Positions 45,107 through 53,544 of a stretch of 64,000 bases of DNA are shown here, piece after piece. The DNA lies in NCBI RefSeq assembly GCF_900182575.1, contig NZ_FXSZ01000003.1:186001-250000 (forward strand), read 5' to 3'. Position 1 is the first letter of the stretch; the number at the start of each line of letters is the position of its first letter. A model generated the notes under the pieces. It was not told where the DNA came from. It did no database searches and worked only from the letters and a program-made list of their open reading frames with translations. The stretch comes from Solitalea koreensis. Lineage in GTDB: Bacteria; Bacteroidota; Bacteroidia; Sphingobacteriales; Sphingobacteriaceae. Position numbers and translations under genes: made by a program.

Positions 45107-47980
45107 TTATTCCAACAATGCCTTAATATCAGATGCAGAAAGGGATTTAGCAAACGAATCCTCTACTGTTATTAATGAGCTCGACAAGTGCTTTTTACGC
45201 TTTTGCAGGTTCAAAATCTTTTCCTCAACCGTGTTTTTGGTGATGAATTTATAGATGAATACATTTTTGGTTTGCCCGATACGATGAGCGCGGTCTACCG
45301 CTTGCTGTTCAACGGCAGGATTCCACCAAGGATCAAGTAAAAACACGTAGTCGGCTTCGATAAGATTTAGTCCAGTTCCGCCGGCTTTAATTGAGATTAG
45401 GAACAATTGAATATCATCTTTTTCTTTAAACTCGCGAATGTTGTCACTACGTTTACGAGTGGCACCATCCAAATAAGCATAGCCGATGTTCATTTTGTCG
45501 AGTTCTTCGCGTAAAATAGAAAGATGTTTCACGAATTGAGAGAACACCAAGATTTTATGTCCGCGTGCTAAGGTGTTTTGTAATAATTCCAGAACCAATG
45601 AAAACTTCCAGGAGTCATGTTTGTAGTTATCATCAGTCAAGCGCGGATGATTGGCAATTTGCCTAAGTTTAGTTAATCCCTGTAATACCGGTATTTGTGA
45701 TTTGCCTGCACCGTTATCAGCAATTAAGCCTAAGAGTTCATTGCGGTAATACGATTTTGTTTCTTCATATACCTTTTCCTGTTCTTCACTCATATTGCAG
45801 TAAAAGATTTGTTCCGTTTTATCAGGAAGTTCTTTTGCCACCTGATCTTTAGTACGGCGCAAAATAAAAGGCTTGATGATGGCTTGTAAACGGCGCAATT
45901 TTTCTTCATCCTGCTTTTTCTCTATCGGAATGATGAACTCGTTTTGAAAATAAGTATGATTCCCCAGTAGGCCCGGATTGGCAAACGATAACTGTGACCA
46001 AAGATCAGCAATTGTGTTTTCTACCGGCGTTCCGCTAAGGATGAGTCGATTCTTGGATTTTAACGTACGAACTGCCTTTGCACTTTTCGATAGCGAGTTT
46101 TTTATATTCTGACTTTCATCGAGAATGATGTAATGAAAATAGAATTTATGAAGAATATCAGTGTCAATACGTACAATTCCATAGGTAGTTAACACTACAT
46201 CGTATTCGGCAAAACTACTGGTGTCCTTTATACGATCACTACCCGTATATACAAAGATTTTGAGTTGTGGGGTAAACTTTTTCGCTTCACTTTTCCAGTT
46301 ATCGATTAATGATGTGGGCATCACAATCATCGAAGTAAGATGAACTTCGCTTTTTTCTTTTACGTTTTGAAGCAAAGCCAGCGTTTGAACGGTTTTCCCT
46401 AAACCCATATCATCGGCGAGACAACCTCCCAAGTTGTACCTGCTTAAAAAACTGAACCAGTTAAACCCTGCTTTTTGATATGGCCGCAACTCTCCTTTAA
46501 AATGCTTTGGAGTAGGAATGTCATCAATGCCTTCAAATGTATTAAGAGCTTGCAGTTTTCGATCCATAATGGTTTCAGCCAGCTGACTCTCTGTAAATTC
46601 TTTAATAAGTCCTATGTGATGCTTTTTAAGATGCAGATGTTTTCCTCCTTCAGCAAAAGCAAACAGGTTGCCATAAGTAGCGAACCAACTTTCAGGGATG
46701 ATTGCAATTTCTCCTGATGGCAACAAGAACTCTTTCCGGTGATTAAGAATATGATTTTTAAGCTCGATAAACGGAATTTCATAATTCCCAAAACGAACGG
46801 TGGCGTGTACATCGAACCAATCGTTGTTTTCTTTAAACTGAAGATTAATGGTGCTCTTGCCAAATACGTACTTTTTATCGCCTTCAGTTTGTTCAATCGA
46901 AAATCCTTTTTCAGCCAGCTCGTCAAAGTGATCATTGATCCACTCATGAATGCTGAATTCTAAGTTTTCACTATCAGTGCTTTTTAAGCGGTAGAGATTT
47001 TTATGATGTTTTTCCAAGCCAAGGTATTCAAGTTCGGAAGCTTTTTTCTGCTCCCATAAACTAGCTCGCTTTACGCGATGGAAAACATAGTTATCGCCTA
47101 TTTGCTCAACACTTACCGACACGGTTCCGCTACTTTCAAATGGGAAGCGATATTTATCGTAAATGAAGAAAAGCTCAATCTCGGGTAGTTCATTTTTTGG
47201 ATTGATTTGCAGAATAGGAGAGGCTTCATATTTTTCGGTTATGATCTCAAAGCCTTCTGCATACACATGATGCTTTTCAATTAGAGGCGCTACAAACTTT
47301 TCAAAGTAGTTCTTTTCAGCAGCTTTAGGTATTTCAATAAAACGTTTATTGAGAAAAGGACTAAGTTTTTTACCTTCCAGCTCTCCCTCGAAAAAATGAA
47401 GTGTATCATTCAATAATAACCAAGCCGGGCTGTTGCTGATTACCTGCGCATCTTTAAACATAAAATCGATGCGACGGTCTTTGTATTTTATGGTTGGAAA
47501 ATAGCGCGTGCTTTCTTCATTTCGACGAAAATGAAAAAGCACCGAGGCTGCAGTGTCGGCAATGTTCAAACGCATCCAGGCCGGATTGCCCTCCTTACCC
47601 ATTTCAAAAACCCGTTTATCGCGCATCAGGTTGATCGCCTGAGATTGTAGCCGTTCAATAGTAGGGCGAACACGGGCATGAACCTCATCGGTATAAAACT
47701 TTGGAAAATACTCTGAAGGGCGTATCGGTTTTTTATGATATTTGCGAATAATGTTTTCCTGTTCGCATTGTTCAAGCAATTTTATCAGCTTAAAATCAGT
47801 TTCGTCAAGGTAAGCGGCGAATTCTTGGGCTGTATGTGAAAACAGACGTTGGTGAATTAGTGAATAAAAGTTTTCACGATTGAGCTGTACAATATGAGGC
47901 TCAAACAAAAATCCGAGGAATTCGTGCTGAAGAAGGGAATAAACAATTTTGCAGGGCTTGTTACTATCGACTCTAAGCAT
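45107..47980 (-). CDS. SNF2/Rad54-family helicase-like ATPase
   Basis: About 957 residues from the ATG at 47980 (the frame opens with TTG at 47992). The N-terminal 480 residues are family-specific and include a SWIM-less bacterial SNF2 region. The motor spans about 490-950: DDMGLGKTVQTL (Walker A), LDESQNIKN (DExH-type), SGTPVENTIADLW, FSQFVKHL, LDPWWNPAVEQQAVDRAHRIGQ. It remodels or translocates on DNA or displaces bound proteins; the cellular role in bacteria (transcription recycling as for RapA, or repair) is uncertain. Confidence 0.92.
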   Translation of the reverse strand: MLRVDSNKPCKIVYSLLQHEFLGFLFEPHIVQLNRENFYSLIHQRLFSHTAQEFAAYLDETDFKLIKLLEQCEQENIIRKYHKKPIRPSEYFPKFYTDEVHARVRPTIERLQSQAINLMRDKRVFEMGKEGNPAWMRLNIADTAASVLFHFRRNEESTRYFPTIKYKDRRIDFMFKDAQVISNSPAWLLLNDTLHFFEGELEGKKLSPFLNKRFIEIPKAAEKNYFEKFVAPLIEKHHVYAEGFEIITEKYEASPILQINPKNELPEIELFFIYDKYRFPFESSGTVSVSVEQIGDNYVFHRVKRASLWEQKKASELEYLGLEKHHKNLYRLKSTDSENLEFSIHEWINDHFDELAEKGFSIEQTEGDKKYVFGKSTINLQFKENNDWFDVHATVRFGNYEIPFIELKNHILNHRKEFLLPSGEIAIIPESWFATYGNLFAFAEGGKHLHLKKHHIGLIKEFTESQLAETIMDRKLQALNTFEGIDDIPTPKHFKGELRPYQKAGFNWFSFLSRYNLGGCLADDMGLGKTVQTLALLQNVKEKSEVHLTSMIVMPTSLIDNWKSEAKKFTPQLKIFVYTGSDRIKDTSSFAEYDVVLTTYGIVRIDTDILHKFYFHYIILDESQNIKNSLSKSAKAVRTLKSKNRLILSGTPVENTIADLWSQLSFANPGLLGNHTYFQNEFIIPIEKKQDEEKLRRLQAIIKPFILRRTKDQVAKELPDKTEQIFYCNMSEEQEKVYEETKSYYRNELLGLIADNGAGKSQIPVLQGLTKLRQIANHPRLTDDNYKHDSWKFSLVLELLQNTLARGHKILVFSQFVKHLSILREELDKMNIGYAYLDGATRKRSDNIREFKEKDDIQLFLISIKAGGTGLNLIEADYVFLLDPWWNPAVEQQAVDRAHRIGQTKNVFIYKFITKNTVEEKILNLQKRKKHLSSSLITVEDSFAKSLSASDIKALLE

Positions 47981-48172
47981 AGAATGAAACAACTAAAATT
48001 AGTGCAAGGTAGTAGCAACAAAAAAATTAAAGATAAAAAATATTAAGTAAAAAAGAACTTTTCTGAAATCCATTAATTAATAAAGCCTTCATTTGGATCA
48101 TTCATTACACGGCAGACTTGTGGAGAAGTAAAAACGATAGGCTTATTTAAGCTACTAGACTTTCTATGAGAT

Positions 48173-48215
48173 AAGAAGCCTCTGGAGATTTTTTATCTTC
48201 AGAGGCTTCTTTTTT
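48173..48215. terminator. Hairpin terminator between rlpA-like and SNF2 genes
   Basis: AAGAAGCCTCTG (48173-48184) pairs perfectly with CAGAGGCTTCTT (48200-48211). The T-run is on the plus strand; on the minus strand only TTATCT follows. Confidence 0.7.
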
Positions 48216-48230
48216 GTTATGCAGTGTGCT

Positions 48231-48596
48231 CTATTTTTGGATTGGTTTTTTATAGCTAACCTTAACCCTGGCAACGCCTGAGTTTACCATTCCTAGTTGA
48301 TAAGCTGCTTTTTTGGACAAATCGATTACGCGCCCTGCCACATACGGGCCGCGGTCATTGACAATGACTTTTACAGTTTTGCCATTTTCCAGATTTTTAA
48401 TATGCAGTATGGTGCCAAAAGGCAAAGTTCGATGCGCAGCAGTTAATTCAGAAGATTCATAACGATCGCCACTGGCTGTTTTTTGGCCTTCAAACTCATT
48501 ACTATAATATGAAGCTTTTCCGGTTTGGCTAACCGTAGAGCAAGCTGTAAATCCAAGCCCGGAAGCCAAAAGGCCTATTAATGTTTTTGGTTTCAT
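48231..48596 (-). CDS. RlpA-like lipoprotein (double-psi beta-barrel)
   Basis: 121 residues. A lipobox GFTAC (residues 15-19) marks a lipoprotein. The RlpA core has GKASYYSNEFEGQKTASGDRY, AAHRTLPFGT and VNDRGPYVAGRVIDLSKKAA, with the catalytic Asp and the conserved His. RlpA proteins cleave denuded glycan strands in some species. There is no SPOR domain, so septal targeting would need another route. Adjacent to the histidine kinase gene but antiparallel to nothing functional. Confidence 0.88.
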   Translation of the reverse strand: MKPKTLIGLLASGLGFTACSTVSQTGKASYYSNEFEGQKTASGDRYESSELTAAHRTLPFGTILHIKNLENGKTVKVIVNDRGPYVAGRVIDLSKKAAYQLGMVNSGVARVKVSYKKPIQK

Positions 48597-48760
48597 GATT
48601 TAGATTTGTTGGTTTGACTATAATAAAAGGGGAAAACCATGCCACCGCATATAAATCGGCAATCTGAGCTGATAGAGGCGAATGGTACGTTTGCAAAAGT
48701 GGAATATTGGGGAGATTATTCCCGCTTTATAATTTCATATGAGGAGATTCAAATGACGAT

Positions 48761-50467
48761 TTATACCGGCAATGCAAAAGCAAAGGAGCTGCCTTCGCCT
48801 AATTCGCTTTCTGCCCAAATACGTCCGTTTTGCGCCTCAATAAAATCTTTAGAAATGGCCAGGCCCAAACCGGTTCCGCTTTGTGATTTATCAAGGCCCG
48901 GAACTTTGAAATAGCGTTCAAATATTCTGTTTAGGTACTTTTTTTCAATGCCTTTGCCAAAATCACGAACAGAGAATACAACCTCATGATTCGTTTGTTC
49001 AGCTCTGATTTCGATTTTACTTTTTTCCGGACTATAACGAATTGCATTTGACAGAAAGTTTACTAATACCCAAGCAGTTTTTTCCATATCAGTATTCACA
49101 AGTGGTAATTGATCCGAGCAATTTACGTCCAGCTCAAGCTGCTTTTGTTCAGCCATAAATTTTACAGCATTGTAAGCATAATCAACGATCATTTTTGGTT
49201 CTGTTTTGCGGAAATTAAGCTGAATATTTCCGGTTTCGGTTTGAGCCAGATCAAGAAGCTCACCGGTTATTTTTAACAAACGTTGAGTGTCACTATTTAT
49301 ATTACTGATTAGCTGTTTTTGCTCCTGATTTACAGTTCCTACTCGCTCATCATCCAGCAATTTGATACTCATTTTTATGGAAGCTATAGGTGTTTTCAGT
49401 TCATGCGATATGGTGGCGATGAAATTGGTTTTGGCCTCATCCAATTCATGAAACTTGGTGATGTTTTTAAGTACGATCACTTTACCGAGTAAACGCTCTT
49501 CATTCTTTACTCCAAAAACATCTTGAATAAAATAGCTTTCCTTTTGGTCGGCATAAATTTTCAGCTCTTTGCCAATATGCTGTTCTCCTAAAAGTGTTCG
49601 CAACAAATCATTATGAATGGCTACATCGGGAGCAGATTTTCCTAGTAAATCATCTTCCCTCATCCCCATAATTGCACATACTGATGGATTAGCAAACAAA
49701 ATCTTGTTGTTTTCATCGAGTACAAGTGTTGGATCGGTCATGTTATCAATAATGGTCTCTATTCTTTTTTTCTCAAACATGATCTGGGCAAGGTTGCTGT
49801 TTTCGTAAAGATCCAGTTGCTTCGCCATCCCGTTGAATGCAATAGCTAGTTCTCCAAACTCATCACCCGATTTAAAATGTAAACGTTGTCCGTAATTTCT
49901 ATTGGCGATTTCTTTAATGCTTTCAGTAAGTTGACGAATTGGATTGGCGATATAACCAGGGAAATTGATGATAAAGCTGAAACAAGCCATTATGCAAATG
50001 GCAAGTAATAATGAAATATAGAGAACGGCATCATCGGCTGTTTTTTGAGCTACCCGGTTCTTTCGTTCCAGCGCTTGCATATTCATTTCGCTTATTTTGT
50101 ACAATTTACTTCGAATTGAATTAGCCAGAACTGACGAGGAAGGATCTTTCTTATAATTCTCAAAATCTACTCGAAGCTGGTCAACAGTTTCTTTTTCACC
50201 AATCTCAGTAATATTATTTTCTTCTTGATTGAGTCGTTGACTGAACAAGTTAGTTGCTTCTTGAGCTTTGGCCACATCCGCACTACTGATATCATCAAAC
50301 TGTTGCATCATGTCTTTGGCAAACTCAATAGATTCATAATTATCTTTTAAAATGGCTTTTGAATCCTTGCCTAGTTTATAAATATAGTGAGTTCCGGTAA
50401 GTCCCATTAGTAGAATTACGATGAAAAGAAACCAGAGTCCAAGCGTGAGTTTAGCTTTAATTTTCAT
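48761..50467 (-). CDS. Membrane sensor histidine kinase, last gene of the kdp locus
   Basis: 568 residues: two membrane helices (about 9-28 and 152-172) bracket a four-helix-bundle sensor, followed by HAMP (about 173-225), PAS (about 240-345), HisKA with His 355 in ISHELKTP, and HATPase (NFLSNAIRYSP, DFGKGI, SGTGLGLAIS). Its first 170 residues are closely similar to the stand-alone protein at 57790-58314. It follows the kdpD N-terminal gene by about 104 bp. It is likely to be the kinase half of a split Kdp sensor; its partner is probably the NtrC-type regulator at 58389-59729. Partnership is inference. Confidence 0.88.
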   Translation of the reverse strand: MKIKAKLTLGLWFLFIVILLMGLTGTHYIYKLGKDSKAILKDNYESIEFAKDMMQQFDDISSADVAKAQEATNLFSQRLNQEENNITEIGEKETVDQLRVDFENYKKDPSSSVLANSIRSKLYKISEMNMQALERKNRVAQKTADDAVLYISLLLAICIMACFSFIINFPGYIANPIRQLTESIKEIANRNYGQRLHFKSGDEFGELAIAFNGMAKQLDLYENSNLAQIMFEKKRIETIIDNMTDPTLVLDENNKILFANPSVCAIMGMREDDLLGKSAPDVAIHNDLLRTLLGEQHIGKELKIYADQKESYFIQDVFGVKNEERLLGKVIVLKNITKFHELDEAKTNFIATISHELKTPIASIKMSIKLLDDERVGTVNQEQKQLISNINSDTQRLLKITGELLDLAQTETGNIQLNFRKTEPKMIVDYAYNAVKFMAEQKQLELDVNCSDQLPLVNTDMEKTAWVLVNFLSNAIRYSPEKSKIEIRAEQTNHEVVFSVRDFGKGIEKKYLNRIFERYFKVPGLDKSQSGTGLGLAISKDFIEAQNGRIWAESELGEGSSFAFALPV

Positions 50468-50468
50468 T

Positions 50469-50522
50469 TTAGATATTAGATTTTGCGATCTGAGTATTGA
50501 GATATAGATTTAGATGGAGATC
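50469..50522. repeat. Degenerate member of the kdp intercistronic repeat family
   Basis: Contains TTTTGCGATCTGAGTATTG and GAGATATAG, similar in wording to the repeats at 52848-52896 and 53485-53538, but no clean hairpin here. Confidence 0.35.
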
Positions 50523-50571
50523 CAACATAGATAAAAGGCATTACTGTCTTTGCTCTTCTTGAATCTTTGAT

Positions 50572-51696
50572 CTATGAAAGTATCACCAAGTCGACATCCA
50601 ATCGCTCTATTTTTTTTATAATTTGTTCAAATAAGGCTCGCCCCTTAAAAACTTTCCACCAACTAAACTCCGGTTTACCCAGGCAAAGTGTGGTAACTTC
50701 GTATTTTGTGATTGCCTCAAACATGCCTTCAGCAATGTTCTCATTTTTCAGTTTGATTACCTCTCCTCCAAGTTCAGTAGCCAATTTAAAATTATTGATA
50801 AGATGACGCTGACAATTGAGTCTTATCTTGTCTGCACTTTCGCGTGGGGTTTGTACATATAGCACGAACCATCTCGAATTGTAATAAGCTGCTAAGCGCG
50901 CCGTTTTGCGAATAATATTTTTGGCTGAAACATCATTTGTACTGATACAAGCCATAAAAACTTCAGCTCGCAATTTGATGGCTTTAGGTATTTCAGCGTC
51001 AATTTTACGTACAACTTGCCTTGCTACCTCTTTCAGGGCCAGCTCCCTTAATTGGAGTATTTTTTCAGATTGAAAGAAATTACCCAAGGCCATTTGCACT
51101 TTAGCTTCATCGTAAATTTTGCCTTCTTTCAATCGGGTAATCAATTCTTCAGCGGTTAAATCGATGTTTACGACCTCATCGGCCATTAATAAAACGCTAT
51201 CTGGAACACGTTCTTGGATCGTTGCTCCACTAATGCGTTCAGCTTCATCGTTTATACTTTCAATATGTTGAATGTTTACCGCACTGATTACGTTAATACC
51301 TGCTTTTAAAATATCCAATACATCCTGCCAGCGTTTTTCATTTTGGCTGCCCTCGATATTTGTATGGGCTAACTCATCTACTATCACCACTTCAGGCCTT
51401 ACAGTAAGAATGGCTTGAAGATCCATTTCTTCAAGCTCTTTACCTTTATAAAACAATTTACGGCGAGGAATAATTGGTAGTCCAAGGAGTAGGGCATGAG
51501 TTTCCTTACGGCCATGTGTTTCTATATAGCCGATTTTAACATCAATGCCATTTTTGAGCAAGGAGTGTGCCTCTTGCAGCATGCGATAAGTTTTTCCCAC
51601 ACCCGCACTCATGCCGATGTAAATTTTGAACTTACCTCGTTTTGAACGTTGAATAAGTTCTATAAAATGCTGTGCCGATTGTTCTTTTTCAGGCAT
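50572..51696 (-). CDS. kdpD: KdpD N-terminal sensor module (separate protein)
   Basis: 374 residues, against about 890 in E. coli KdpD. It contains the KdpD N-terminal domain: KIYIGMSAGVGKTYRML (Walker A-like) and VVIVDELAHTN (Walker B-like), then a USP-like domain (about 240-370) ending the protein. The DUF4118 transmembrane and kinase parts are missing; a separate kinase gene follows downstream. The frame ends cleanly, so this is a split form, not a truncation by mutation. It presumably senses K+ or a related nucleotide signal. Confidence 0.88.
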   Translation of the reverse strand: MPEKEQSAQHFIELIQRSKRGKFKIYIGMSAGVGKTYRMLQEAHSLLKNGIDVKIGYIETHGRKETHALLLGLPIIPRRKLFYKGKELEEMDLQAILTVRPEVVIVDELAHTNIEGSQNEKRWQDVLDILKAGINVISAVNIQHIESINDEAERISGATIQERVPDSVLLMADEVVNIDLTAEELITRLKEGKIYDEAKVQMALGNFFQSEKILQLRELALKEVARQVVRKIDAEIPKAIKLRAEVFMACISTNDVSAKNIIRKTARLAAYYNSRWFVLYVQTPRESADKIRLNCQRHLINNFKLATELGGEVIKLKNENIAEGMFEAITKYEVTTLCLGKPEFSWWKVFKGRALFEQIIKKIERLDVDLVILS

Positions 51697-51752
51697 TAGA
51701 TTTATTTTAACCTTAGAGATGTATCAAAAGACGGTCTTTTGAATTTTATTTT

Positions 51753-52826
51753 TTAAAAACTAAAGGTCAATGAAGTAGTAACAAAAGCATTGTTGCTTAC
51801 CGATTCGCCGTTGCGTGTAAAGATGGTGTCTTTGCTCTTGAAGTTTTTGCCCTCTGCACGAAGCAGTACATTTTTAAACGGAGTGTAATCAAAACCTATA
51901 GAGTAACCGAAGGTTTTAAAACCATTTTCGGTTCCGGAGGCAATGATGACTCCATTTTCATCACTGTAATATTCTCCACGAGCTGCAATGGCCAACTGAT
52001 CAGTTACTGCATAACGGGCAATTAACACAGGGCTATACCAGGTATTATAATCTGATGATCCTTTTGATGTTTGCTCTATCCCATAGTCAAGACCAGCCAT
52101 TAATCCAAACTTATCGGTAAGCTGAAATATTCCATAAAAATTATTGAAATAGCGCATTTGTTTTACCGAGTCTGGTTTGACATTTCCAATAAAGTTACTG
52201 TAGTTTAAGGTAACTTTTGATGATGGTTTAAAGGTAACCTGAGCTCCAAAAGCCGGCGTACTGTTACCATCAAGCCGTTTGATTCGCTGCCAGCCGTTCA
52301 AATACATGAACGAAACAAACCATTTCTCATTTGGGGTTGTATATGACAGTTTTGCTCCTGATTCATAATAAGGAGAGTTTTCGGCTAAAATGCTCCTGGT
52401 TAAGGTCCAGCAATCGCGACTGATTGCACTTTCAAAGCCGAGATGAGATGCAAAAACGCCTGCATCAAACCACAGATTAGCACTCTTTGATAATTTGATT
52501 CCTGCGTTGGCTTCAAAAACATGTTGCATAGTTGGTTGCTCGGCAGCAAGGTTAGCCTGAGCATAAGTTCCGGCCATTAGTGCTAAATTGGCCCGCACCC
52601 GATCTCCATTATAAGCTCCTTTTACGAATGCAAGATTAATGTTAACCTCATTTGAGCGATTATGGTTATATAAAAATCCTGGTATAGTATGATTTTCGGG
52701 TTTGTTAAAATCGTAATTGTAAAAAATCTCGGCGTAACCGCTCACACTTAGTTTTGAAGAATCTGTAGTTTGTGCAGCAGCACTACCGGCGATGAAAATG
52801 CTTATTATGGTTGAAAGTCTTTTCAT
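51753..52826 (-). CDS. Outer-membrane beta-barrel porin (BBP2-like) in the kdp operon
   Basis: 357 residues: signal peptide to about residue 19 (SAAAQ), then a barrel with repeated aromatic strands and a closing ...NNAFVTTSLTFSF with C-terminal Phe. It lies between kdpC and kdpD. Porins in kdp operons of Bacteroidetes presumably let K+ into the periplasm, but this is context-based. Confidence 0.82.
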   Translation of the reverse strand: MKRLSTIISIFIAGSAAAQTTDSSKLSVSGYAEIFYNYDFNKPENHTIPGFLYNHNRSNEVNINLAFVKGAYNGDRVRANLALMAGTYAQANLAAEQPTMQHVFEANAGIKLSKSANLWFDAGVFASHLGFESAISRDCWTLTRSILAENSPYYESGAKLSYTTPNEKWFVSFMYLNGWQRIKRLDGNSTPAFGAQVTFKPSSKVTLNYSNFIGNVKPDSVKQMRYFNNFYGIFQLTDKFGLMAGLDYGIEQTSKGSSDYNTWYSPVLIARYAVTDQLAIAARGEYYSDENGVIIASGTENGFKTFGYSIGFDYTPFKNVLLRAEGKNFKSKDTIFTRNGESVSNNAFVTTSLTFSF

Positions 52827-52847
52827 TTAATTCAGGATTTGGGATAG

Positions 52848-52896
52848 GAGATTTGTGATTTGAGATGTCCGACAAGAGTCTCATATCATAAATCTC
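52848..52896. repeat. Intercistronic inverted repeat in the kdp operon, copy 1
   Basis: GAGATTTGTGATTTGAGA (52848-52865) and TCTCATATCATAAATCTC (52879-52896) pair at 16 of 18 positions over a 13-nt loop, between kdpC and the porin gene. Confidence 0.6.
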
Positions 52897-52907
52897 AATA
52901 CTCTCAT

Positions 52908-53462
52908 CTACTTTAATTCATCCAAAGCCACATTCAGCTTTAATAGATTGATTGTTGTTGGTCCCAGGGTATGATGCTCAGTATGTTTGGTGATCAGTTC
53001 ATTTACTTTTTCCAGGGAAATATTGCGAACTTTGGCTACACGAGCCGCTTGAACAGCAGCGCCTTTTGGTGATATGTTAGGATCCAAGCCAGAACCTGAA
53101 GCTGTAACTAATTCAGCAGGAATTTCTGATTTTGTTATAGTCGGATTGTGTACTAAAAAAGTATCGATGCGATTCTGAACTTGTTTCAAATACTCAGGGT
53201 TAGAAGGCCCCCTATTTGAGCCCCCGGAACCCGCCGCATTATAATCAACTGCTGAAGGACGGCCCCAAAAGTATTTATCTTTGGTGAACTTTTGTCCGAT
53301 GAGTTCATAACCCACCACTTTACCATTATAGGTTACTTTAACCCCATCACCTTTTCCTGGCGCTAGTTTAGCAATGCAGGCTAAGGCCAAAGGAAATAAT
53401 CCACCAAATAGAATGGAAAGGATTATGGTTATTTTTATAGATGGAAGAAGATATTTTTTCAT
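52908..53462 (-). CDS. kdpC: KdpC, chaperone-like subunit of the K+-ATPase
   Basis: About 184 residues from the ATG at 53462. One N-terminal membrane helix, then the periplasmic KdpC domain with LIGQKFTKDKYFWGRPSA, AAGSGGSNRGPSNPEYL and GSGLDPNISPKGA. It follows kdpB with an inverted repeat between. KdpC is thought to aid K+ affinity and ATP binding. Confidence 0.94.
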   Translation of the reverse strand: MKKYLLPSIKITIILSILFGGLFPLALACIAKLAPGKGDGVKVTYNGKVVGYELIGQKFTKDKYFWGRPSAVDYNAAGSGGSNRGPSNPEYLKQVQNRIDTFLVHNPTITKSEIPAELVTASGSGLDPNISPKGAAVQAARVAKVRNISLEKVNELITKHTEHHTLGPTTINLLKLNVALDELK

Positions 53463-53484
53463 TGTCTTATTAGATTTGAGATTT

Positions 53485-53538
53485 GCGTATTGCGATATGA
53501 CTGAATAAAACTTTTTCAATACTCATTTCTCAATACGC
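53485..53538. repeat. Intercistronic inverted repeat in the kdp operon, copy 2
   Basis: GCGTATTGCGATATGA (53485-53500) and TCATTTCTCAATACGC (53523-53538) pair at 14 of 16 positions over a 22-nt loop, between kdpB and kdpC. Its wording (GAGATTTGCG, ATTGCGATATGA) overlaps that of copy 1. Confidence 0.55.
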
Positions 53539-53544
53539 TATATT

